This document shows positions 1 through 6,355 of a DNA stretch of 8,936 bases, piece by piece. This DNA comes from Synergistales bacterium (GTDB taxonomy: Bacteria > Synergistota > Synergistia > Synergistales > Aminobacteriaceae): positions 1-8,936 of the forward strand of contig BNVG01000081.1 in assembly GCA_025997935.1 (NCBI GenBank). The letters run 5' to 3'. The position numbers and the translations under genes were made by a program. Positions within the stretch are counted from its first letter, which is position 1. Each line of letters begins with the position of its first letter. The notes beneath the pieces were generated by a model. The model did not search any database, had not been told where the DNA came from, and worked only from the letters and a program-made list of their open reading frames with translations.

Positions 1-1140
1 ATAAAGGCCAGTTTCGATTTCGACATGCCGAGAAACGCTCGCGCGGAGAAGGAGATGGCGGCGTTTGTGGCTGATGTGGCGCGCGAGGAGAAGCTCTTGC
101 CGTTCGACGCCTCCGCCATATCCGAGGTGCTTGAGTGGGCGAGCCGAGCGGCCGACGATCAGGAGCTGTTGTCTATCGAAATAGGGAACATCAGAGAGTT
201 GGTAGTGGAGTCTCACGCCTGGGCCAAGGCGGACAAAAAGGAAACCCATCTCCAGGTCAGCCAAAAACACGTTCAAAAGGCCATAGAGCATAAAAAATAC
301 CGCTCCGGGCTTTACCAGGAAAAGTTGGAGCGCGCGCTCGATACCGGCCTCATACGCGTGGACATTGATGGTGAAATGGTAGGGCAGATAAACGGGCTTT
401 CGGTCATAGAGCTTTCGGACTCACGCTTCGGCCATCCGAGCCGCATAACAGCCAACGTCTATATGGGGCAGGAGGGCGTAATCAACATCGAGCGCGAGGT
501 GAAGATGACCGGGCCTATACATAATAAAGGCCTGATGATTCTCTCGAGCTATCTTGGACGTAAATACGCTCAGGACATGCCTTTATCGCTTTCGGCGCGC
601 CTGACTTTCGAGCAGAACTACGGCGGGGTCGAGGGCGACAGCGCGTCGTCCACCGAGCTTTACTGCCTCTTGTCGGCCCTCTCCGAACTGCCCCTGAAGC
701 AGAGTATAGCCGTCACCGGCTCCGTAGACCAGTTCGGCAACGTACAGCCAATAGGCGGGGTCAACGAGAAAATCGAGGGCTTCTTCGAGTGTTGCAAGCG
801 GCGGCGCCTGACAGGCGAACAGGGCGTCATCATCCCAAAGCAGAACGTCACTCACCTCATGCTGAACCACGAGGTTTTAGACGCGGTCAAGGACGGCAAG
901 TTCTCTATATGGGCGGTCGAGACCATAGACGAGGGAATAGAGATTTTGACGGGAGTCAAGGCCGGGAAAGAGAAAAAAAACGGCTCTTTTACGCCAGGTT
1001 CCGTGCATTTCAAGGTGAAAGCGCGGCTCAGAAAACTTCTCGAGGACGGCGCGAAGCTACACAGAGAGTTGCGTAAGGACTCGGGCGAGACTTCAAACTC
1101 GGCTGGGACTCAAGACGGCGGCGCGGAAGAAGACGAATGA
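1..1140 (+). CDS. Lon-family ATP-dependent protease (LonB/YcbZ-like), C-terminal part; 5' end cut by window
   Basis: C-terminal portion of a Lon-like protease of the AAA-plus-Lon single-chain type (COG1067, YcbZ/LonB-like), which unfolds and degrades cytosolic proteins using ATP. The frame is open from base 1, and the residues before the first ATG (position 25) fit the family, so the true start and the AAA ATPase domain lie upstream. Counting from that ATG, residues 1-110 are the helical lid and linker and residues about 115-310 the Lon proteolytic domain. The Ser-Lys dyad is visible: Ser206 in GDSASSTE and Lys249 in GGVNEKIEGFF. The IAVTGSV stretch between them is typical of the fold. The tail beyond about 311 is charged, low in complexity and probably flexible. 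The stop overlaps the nth start by 4 bp (ATGA), which implies translational coupling. The family call is firm; the substrate is unknown. Confidence 0.93.
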   Translation: MKASFDFDMPRNARAEKEMAAFVADVAREEKLLPFDASAISEVLEWASRAADDQELLSIEIGNIRELVVESHAWAKADKKETHLQVSQKHVQKAIEHKKYRSGLYQEKLERALDTGLIRVDIDGEMVGQINGLSVIELSDSRFGHPSRITANVYMGQEGVINIEREVKMTGPIHNKGLMILSSYLGRKYAQDMPLSLSARLTFEQNYGGVEGDSASSTELYCLLSALSELPLKQSIAVTGSVDQFGNVQPIGGVNEKIEGFFECCKRRRLTGEQGVIIPKQNVTHLMLNHEVLDAVKDGKFSIWAVETIDEGIEILTGVKAGKEKKNGSFTPGSVHFKVKARLRKLLEDGAKLHRELRKDSGETSNSAGTQDGGAEEDE

Positions 1141-1823
1141 AAGGAGTCGGGAAGTCAAGGAAGCTGAGCGCGTGGATAGCCGATTTTCTTGACCGTCTCG
1201 AATCATGCTGGCACAACGAAACATGCCCGCCCGCGCTATCGCACGAGGAGCCTTTGGACGGCCTGATTCTCACGGTGCTGTCTCAGCATACGAACGACAA
1301 GAACCGCGACGTGGCGTTTTCGCGCCTGAAGGAGCGATATCCGACTTGGGACGAGGTGGCGGAGGCTGGCGTCAGTAATGTCGAGGAAGCCGTGCGCCCG
1401 GCTGGGTTAGCTCCCACAAAGTCAAAGCGCATTTTGGAGATTTTGGAGGGCGTAAAAAAAGATTTCGGCTGTTATTCAATTAAATCTTTGGCCACAAAAG
1501 GGCGGGACGACGCGAGGCGATATCTCCTGTCATTACCCGGTGTGGGTGACAAAACGGCGGCCTGCGTGTTGTTGTTCGATATGCGTTTGCCCGCTTTTCC
1601 CGTCGACACCCATGTAGCGCGGGTGTGTCGGCGCGTCGGCTTCGTAAGTGAAAAAACGGGGGCGGAGGAAATTTGCGCGCTTCTTGAGCGAGCGGTTCCG
1701 CCCGAGCGTTATCTTGGCGGGCACGTCAATATAATAGAACATGGACGGCACGTTTGCCGCGCTCGGTCGCCTCTTTGCGCGACGTGCGTAGCGGCGGAGA
1801 TTTGCGGTTTTCTCAATGGATGA
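1137..1823 (+). CDS. nth: Endonuclease III (HhH-GPD DNA glycosylase/AP lyase with 4Fe-4S cluster)
   Basis: Base-excision repair enzyme that removes oxidised pyrimidines and nicks the abasic site by beta-elimination. The 228-aa length is normal for the family. The helix-hairpin-helix is LPGVGDKTA (133-141), with Lys139 in the place of the Schiff-base lysine. The catalytic Asp is Asp157 in FPVDTHVARV. The C-terminal iron-sulphur motif is intact: Cys207-x6-Cys214-x2-Cys217-x5-Cys223. The Asp plus Lys pair favours endonuclease III over MutY, which lacks the lysine. LSQHTND replaces the more common LSAQTTD near residue 48, a variant I associate with deep-branching bacteria (from memory). The ATG at 1137 overlaps the upstream stop and has GGAAGA 6-7 bases before it. 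The 3' end overlaps tadA by 8 bp. Nothing looks broken. Confidence 0.94.
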   Translation: MKGVGKSRKLSAWIADFLDRLESCWHNETCPPALSHEEPLDGLILTVLSQHTNDKNRDVAFSRLKERYPTWDEVAEAGVSNVEEAVRPAGLAPTKSKRILEILEGVKKDFGCYSIKSLATKGRDDARRYLLSLPGVGDKTAACVLLFDMRLPAFPVDTHVARVCRRVGFVSEKTGAEEICALLERAVPPERYLGGHVNIIEHGRHVCRARSPLCATCVAAEICGFLNG

Positions 1824-2268
1824 CGCCCATTTTATGACATTGGCCTTACATCAGGCCGAAGCGGCTATGTTGCGCGGGGATGTCCCGGTCGGCGCTGTCT
1901 TGGTCGAGAATGACGAAGTTTTGGCAAGTGTTTCCAACACAAAAACCACCGACCCCACGGCGCACGCCGAAATCAAGGCCATAAGAGCCGGGGCGGAGAG
2001 GATTGGAAACTGGAACCTCAGGGACTGCGACCTGTACGTCACGCTTGAGCCATGCCCGATGTGCGCCGGGGCTTGCGTGAACGCTCGGATAAGGACAATT
2101 ATATTCGGAGCGTCCGACCCAAGGGCGGGCGCGGTCGGCACTCTTTACGATATTCCGTCCGACCGGCGGCTCAATCACCGTTGCGCCGTCAGGGGCGGGG
2201 TTTTGAAAGAGCGATGCGAGACATTATTGAAAGAGTATTTTATAAAAAGAAGAATGAAGTCAGAATGA
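1816..2268 (+). CDS. tadA: tRNA-specific adenosine deaminase TadA
   Basis: Zinc-dependent deaminase that converts the wobble adenosine A34 to inosine in tRNA-Arg(ACG), allowing one tRNA to read several arginine codons. The 150-aa length is typical. The zinc and catalytic motifs are complete: His50-Ala-Glu52 (Glu52 as proton shuttle) and Pro79-Cys80-x2-Cys83. Family context residues include DVPVGAVLV (22-30), NWNL (65-68, matching the usual NYRL) and GASDPRAGAVGTL (98-110). These favour TadA over cytidine or guanine deaminases. The ATG lies inside the last codons of nth (overlap ATGGATGA, 1816-1823) with no good Shine-Dalgarno of its own, so expression probably depends on reinitiation from nth. 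An ATG six codons later has even less support. The stop at 2266-2268 is followed by the short gap to recJ. Confidence 0.95.
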   Translation: MDDAHFMTLALHQAEAAMLRGDVPVGAVLVENDEVLASVSNTKTTDPTAHAEIKAIRAGAERIGNWNLRDCDLYVTLEPCPMCAGACVNARIRTIIFGASDPRAGAVGTLYDIPSDRRLNHRCAVRGGVLKERCETLLKEYFIKRRMKSE

Positions 2269-2277
2269 TTTATATAC

Positions 2278-2284
2278 AGAGGGG
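2278..2284 (+). promoter_or_regulatory. Strong Shine-Dalgarno upstream of recJ
   Basis: AGAGGGG lies 4 bases before an ATG at 2289 and 11 bases before the TTG at 2296. The spacing strongly favours the ATG, but that ATG is in a different frame from recJ and meets TGA at 2334-2336 after 15 codons. The site therefore decides how the recJ start should be read. Confidence 0.6.
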
Positions 2285-2295
2285 ACTTATGCGCT

Positions 2296-3957
2296 TTGTT
2301 GCCGACATGTCGAGATACGAATTTGGAACTTTATGAAATTGGAGAACTCACGAGAGAACTCGCGCAAAAACTCTCCTGCCCGGAGCTGACGGCCGCCGTT
2401 CTCGGAATGGGGCCGGCAAGCCGACGCGCCGACGCGGAGGCCGCGCGGGCTTGGATGAAGCCCCATTTTGAAACCCTGATGGACGAGATGGACATGGGGT
2501 CAGCCGCCAGAGCGGCGGCTGAAAAATGGCGCTCGAAACCCTCTTTCGGCAACGTGGTGGTTTATGGGGATTACGACGTCGACGGCGTTTCCTCTACCGT
2601 CTTGGCTATGGAGATATTCAGGCACAAGGCGTTCGGGGTCAGATATTTCATCCCCCGCCGCGACGCGCAGGGATATGGCCTGCACGCGCAAATTTTGGAG
2701 CGCCTGACGGAGAGCGGATGCAACACACTGGTGATCGTGGACTGCGGCACAAACGACGAGGATATGCTGAACGAGCTCACAAAACGAAAAATAGACGTGT
2801 TCGTGTTCGACCATCATTCGATCAGTTTGCCTTCTATATCTTTTCCGTTCACCGTGAATCCTAATATAGACGGGGACGAAACGGCAAAAAAGCTCTGCGC
2901 GACGTCCGTCCTCTGGAGCTGGGCATGGAAAGAGGAAATTATCTCGCGTCCTGAACTGCTCTACGCGCTCGACCTCGCGGCTATGGCCACCGTTTCCGAC
3001 TGTATGCCGATGGACGCCTTAAACCGCGCAATGGTTCAAAAAGGACTGGCTCTGATGCGCGGCAAACCGAGGCGCGCTCTGTCCGTTTTGTTCGATAAAT
3101 TAGACATTTCAAGACGCGCCATATCGGAAGAACAGTTGTCCATGCGCGTCATTCCCTGCCTGAACGCCCCCGGGCGTGTTGGTTGCGCGGACACGGCCGT
3201 GAGGGCGTTGCTTGACTCTGACGCTTCCCTCTGCGTCGACGACCTCATAAACGCGAACAAAAAACGCCGCGTCATATCGGATAAAATCGTCGACGCCATA
3301 AGCAGAACGGACTGCGCGGACAGTCATGTCATGTTCGATAAAACCTGGCCCGTGGGCGTACTGAGCGGCGTAGCCAGCAGGATTTGCTCGGAAAGACACA
3401 GAGCCGTGGTTTTAGCCGCTCCCGTCGGAGGCAAGATACGCGGCACCCTGCGCGTACCGAGGGGCGCAAACGCCGTAGGTATTCTGAGCAGTATTTCAGA
3501 ACGCCTCGACGCATGGGGCGGACACCGCTACGCGGCCGGTTTTTCGGTTTTGTCGGAGCGTTGGTTTGAGGTCAAAGAGAGTTTGGAAGATATTCTGTCG
3601 AAAATTCAAATCGAGGAAGAGACTATTAGGGCCATAGCCATCTCTCCCGCAAAGATAACGCTGGAGACCTGGGAGTCTGTAAGCGAGCTTGGGCCGTTCG
3701 GCAACGACAATCCGTGCCCGTGTTTTTATAAAGAGTACGACTCGGGCGACAAAATCCTCCCGCTCGGAAAAGACGGCAAACATAGCACGATAACCGTTGA
3801 CAGCGCACGCATTTTGGCGTTCAACACGGCGCCCGACGAGTTGCGGGGCGAAATAAAGGGCTGGGTGTACCATCCGCGGCTTGACAGCTATCGCGGAAGC
3901 GAGCGGGTTCAGTTCGTTCTGGACTACGCCGTGACGAAACAAGGTGACGCGCTATGA
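2296..3957 (+). CDS. recJ: Single-stranded-DNA-specific exonuclease RecJ (DHH/DHHA1 family)
   Basis: Processive 5'-to-3' single-strand DNA exonuclease acting in recombination, mismatch and base-excision repair. With the TTG at 2296 as residue 1 it has 553 aa, close to the usual RecJ length. DHH-domain metal motifs run in order: YGDYDVDG (90-97), VDCG (148-151), DHH (172-174) and TVSD ending at Asp235. The DHHA1 part shows PCLNAPGR, GVLSGVASRI and GGHRYAAG (408-415). The OB-like domain follows, with ELGPFGNDNPCPCF. These motifs separate RecJ from short DHH nanoRNases. The 3' end overlaps the next gene by 4 bp (ATGA). The N-terminus is doubtful. The TTG is distant from the Shine-Dalgarno, while the well-placed ATG at 2289 reads MRFVADMSRYEFGTL then stop, one frame off. 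The RYEF there resembles the aromatic start of other RecJ proteins, so a one-base error or frameshift near 2320-2335 is possible. Confidence 0.9.
   Translation: MLPTCRDTNLELYEIGELTRELAQKLSCPELTAAVLGMGPASRRADAEAARAWMKPHFETLMDEMDMGSAARAAAEKWRSKPSFGNVVVYGDYDVDGVSSTVLAMEIFRHKAFGVRYFIPRRDAQGYGLHAQILERLTESGCNTLVIVDCGTNDEDMLNELTKRKIDVFVFDHHSISLPSISFPFTVNPNIDGDETAKKLCATSVLWSWAWKEEIISRPELLYALDLAAMATVSDCMPMDALNRAMVQKGLALMRGKPRRALSVLFDKLDISRRAISEEQLSMRVIPCLNAPGRVGCADTAVRALLDSDASLCVDDLINANKKRRVISDKIVDAISRTDCADSHVMFDKTWPVGVLSGVASRICSERHRAVVLAAPVGGKIRGTLRVPRGANAVGILSSISERLDAWGGHRYAAGFSVLSERWFEVKESLEDILSKIQIEEETIRAIAISPAKITLETWESVSELGPFGNDNPCPCFYKEYDSGDKILPLGKDGKHSTITVDSARILAFNTAPDELRGEIKGWVYHPRLDSYRGSERVQFVLDYAVTKQGDAL
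3941..3947 (+). promoter_or_regulatory. Shine-Dalgarno deciding the RelA/SpoT start
   Basis: AAGGTGA lies 6 bases before the ATG at 3954, inside the recJ 3' end. The alternative in-frame ATG at 4059 has only a weak purine tract in front, so 3954 is preferred, giving the protein a polar N-terminal extension of about 55 residues. Confidence 0.6.
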
Positions 3958-6302
3958 CCGACCCTGCCGTCACGCCGGCAAAATCTCTGACGCAATCGCT
4001 CACGTCGTCGATACTAAACAGCGTCCCGAGCATAGAGAGCAACGACGAGTCTAAAGAAATGGCTCATATCAGGGACGATTTCTACAGCCAGCTTCCGGAG
4101 CCCTGCAAGACGGAGAGCGTCAAGACGGCTTGGCAGAGCCTTTGGTCAAAAACCTTCATATATCTTTCTCCGTCGCAGATGAATCAGCTCGGCAAGGCTT
4201 TTATATATGCCGCAAGGGGGCATGAACACCAAAAACGCACGTCCGGCGAGCCGTACATTCTGCATACGGTGAACGTCGCCGTTATATTGGCCGAAATGCA
4301 GTTAGACCTCTCCACGCTCTGCGCGGCGCTTCTGCACGACGTGATAGAGGACACGGAAGTGACGGTTGTCGAGCTTTCCGCCATCTTCGGCGAGGAGATA
4401 GTGAACCTCGTGGACGGCGTCACGAAGCTGGGTAAAGTCCCCTTCATGTCCGCGGAGGGGTATCAGGCCGAAAACATACGCAAGATGTTCGTCAGTATGG
4501 TGAGGGACATTCGCGTTGTGCTGATAAAACTCGCGGACAGGCTCCATAATATGAGAACGCTGGCCGTCTTGAGGCGCGACAAACAGGAGCGCATAGCTCG
4601 AGAGACGCTTGAGATTTTCGCGCCCATAGCGCACCGTCTGGGGATATACCAGATTAAAAAAGACTTGGAAGACCTCTCGTTCAAATATCTGCAACCCGAG
4701 ATATACAACGACATTCGCCGCAAAGTCCGGCGCAAGCTCCCCGAGCGGGAGGAGATAATACAAAAGGGCATAGCGGCCCTTGAAGAGCGTCTGGCCCAAG
4801 AAAAAATTCCATGCAAAATCAAGGGCAGAGCCAAGAATTTTTACAGCATTTACGAGAAAATGGAGAGAAAAAAACTTTCCATAGACGAGCTTTACGACCT
4901 CTTGGCTATAAGAGTGCTCGTAAGCGACGTCACGGCCTGCTACTCCGCCCTCGGCATCGTACATTCAATGTGGACGCCCATCCCGCAACAGTTTGACGAT
5001 TATATAGCCAACCCGAAAAACAATATGTACCAGTCGCTACATACTACCGTCATGGCCTTCGGAGCCCCGATGGAGGTTCAGATTCGCACAAAAGAGATGA
5101 ATCAGCTCGCCGAATACGGAATAGCGGCGCACTGGCGCTATAAATCAGGAGGCGGGGGCGGGGGCGCGGACAGCTTCGACGCGAAGCTCAACTGGGTGCG
5201 TCAGGCTCTCGAGGGAGAGCAGGAGGGGCGGGATCCGGAGGAGTTTTTGGAGATGCTGAAAAGCGATATTCTCACCTCCGAGGTCTATTGTTTTACGCCT
5301 AAGGGCAAGGCCGTCGTGTTGCCTAAAGGAGCCACAACGATAGACTTTGCCTACGCCGTACACACGGAAGTCGGAAACCGTTGCGTCGGAGCGATGATCC
5401 AAAACCGCATCGTGCCCCTGAACACGGAAGTGAAAAACGGCGACATAGTGAAAATAATCACGTCTCCGCAGGGCGCGCCCTCCCGCGACTGGATAAAGTT
5501 CGCAAAAAGCACCAGAACGCGAAGTAAAATCCGTAACTATTACAGACAAATAGAAAAGACTAACCGCGACGAAAAGATAACGCGCGGACGCGAGGCGCTG
5601 GAACGCGAACTGAAAAAGCGCGGAATTGCGACCTACGACGCCGAAGAGTTCACGCCCATTCTCAACAAAATAGCGCGCGACACGGGTCTGTCCAGCGGGG
5701 ACGACCTTTTGTTGGCCGTGGGCGGCGGAAGCCCGGGCCCGAGCGTTGTAGCTCAAAAATTAGCCTACGCCCTGCTTCAACAAAAACAACCGGACGAAAA
5801 CGGAATTTTGACACCTGACAAAAAGCCGCACCTCCCGAAACACCAGCAAATGGACGTCATAGTAGACGGCTTCGAGGGGGTTATGGTGGTCTTGGCCAAC
5901 TGTTGCGCGCCGGTACCTGGGGACGAGATTATCGGTTGCACGACGCGCACGCGCGGCATAACCGTACACAGGCAAAACTGTCCAAGCGTACAGAACGTGG
6001 ATAAAGAACGGCTTATCGACGTCAGCTGGAACAACGGCCCGAACTCCGGAAAGTTCTACACCGCGCGTATCAAAGTGGAGGCCACTGACAGAGGCGACCT
6101 CGTGCGCGACATCGCTCAGGTCATCAGTCAGGGCAGCGGTAGCATTCAGGGCGGCGGCATTCAGGGCATGAAGGTCTCCATCATCGACAACACCTTAGCG
6201 CGAATGAGGTTCGACCTGAGAGTGAAAAACTTAGAGCATCTCTATGAGATAACGGGGAAGATCAATGGCGTCCGCGGGGTCATCGAGGTGGAGAGAGGGT
6301 AA
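3954..6302 (+). CDS. relA: RelA/SpoT-type (p)ppGpp synthetase/hydrolase, long RSH protein
   Basis: Makes and probably degrades the alarmone (p)ppGpp from GTP or GDP plus ATP, controlling the stringent response. Its 782 aa carry the full long-RSH layout. The HD hydrolase (about 85-235) has His104, HDVIED with His128/Asp129 and Glu132/Asp133, and LADRLHNMRT with Asp195/Asn199, so hydrolysis looks intact. The synthetase (about 285-397) has GRAKNFYSIYEKM, Asp315 in YDLLAIR and Glu374 in MEVQIRT. TGS (about 443-503), a conserved-cysteine domain (Cys650, 651, 662, 676) and a C-terminal ACT domain (about 703-780) follow. The motif that is RFKD in bifunctional enzymes and EFDD in synthetase-only RelA reads QFDD here (346-349). 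A six-glycine linker (399-404) joins synthetase and TGS. The start overlaps recJ by 4 bp. The symbol is conventional; rel or spoT would serve as well. Confidence 0.94.
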   Translation: MTDPAVTPAKSLTQSLTSSILNSVPSIESNDESKEMAHIRDDFYSQLPEPCKTESVKTAWQSLWSKTFIYLSPSQMNQLGKAFIYAARGHEHQKRTSGEPYILHTVNVAVILAEMQLDLSTLCAALLHDVIEDTEVTVVELSAIFGEEIVNLVDGVTKLGKVPFMSAEGYQAENIRKMFVSMVRDIRVVLIKLADRLHNMRTLAVLRRDKQERIARETLEIFAPIAHRLGIYQIKKDLEDLSFKYLQPEIYNDIRRKVRRKLPEREEIIQKGIAALEERLAQEKIPCKIKGRAKNFYSIYEKMERKKLSIDELYDLLAIRVLVSDVTACYSALGIVHSMWTPIPQQFDDYIANPKNNMYQSLHTTVMAFGAPMEVQIRTKEMNQLAEYGIAAHWRYKSGGGGGGADSFDAKLNWVRQALEGEQEGRDPEEFLEMLKSDILTSEVYCFTPKGKAVVLPKGATTIDFAYAVHTEVGNRCVGAMIQNRIVPLNTEVKNGDIVKIITSPQGAPSRDWIKFAKSTRTRSKIRNYYRQIEKTNRDEKITRGREALERELKKRGIATYDAEEFTPILNKIARDTGLSSGDDLLLAVGGGSPGPSVVAQKLAYALLQQKQPDENGILTPDKKPHLPKHQQMDVIVDGFEGVMVVLANCCAPVPGDEIIGCTTRTRGITVHRQNCPSVQNVDKERLIDVSWNNGPNSGKFYTARIKVEATDRGDLVRDIAQVISQGSGSIQGGGIQGMKVSIIDNTLARMRFDLRVKNLEHLYEITGKINGVRGVIEVERG

Positions 6303-6316
6303 ATGCGACAGTTACA

Positions 6317-6334
6317 AAAATTTCCTTAAATTTT
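6317..6334 (+). promoter_or_regulatory. AT-only inverted repeat in the spacer after the RelA/SpoT gene
   Basis: AAAATTT, a CCTT loop and AAATTTT form a perfect 7-bp inverted repeat in the 53-bp spacer. With only A-T pairs and no following T run it is a poor intrinsic terminator. It could be an operator or part of an AT-rich promoter, but I cannot place convincing -35 and -10 boxes. Confidence 0.25.
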
Positions 6335-6355
6335 AGACAGTGGGGTGTATCGGGC

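Noticed and set aside
2227..2276. Possible promoter at the tadA 3' end (TTGAAA at 2227-2232, AT-rich stretch and TATATA downstream)
   Set aside because: No pair of boxes has both good matches and 16-18 bp spacing, and the genes look co-transcribed.
2052..2336. Plus-strand frame overlapping the end of tadA and the recJ start
   Set aside because: Most of it is an out-of-frame reading of tadA. Only its last 15 codons (2289-2336) matter, and these are treated under the recJ start question.
4302..4964. Long open frame (220 codons) on the minus strand inside the RelA/SpoT gene
   Set aside because: It lies wholly within a well-supported gene, shows no recognisable motif, and long antisense frames are expected in GC-rich coding DNA. 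The same applies to the minus-strand frames at 7025-7654, 5145-5756 and 3496-3942.
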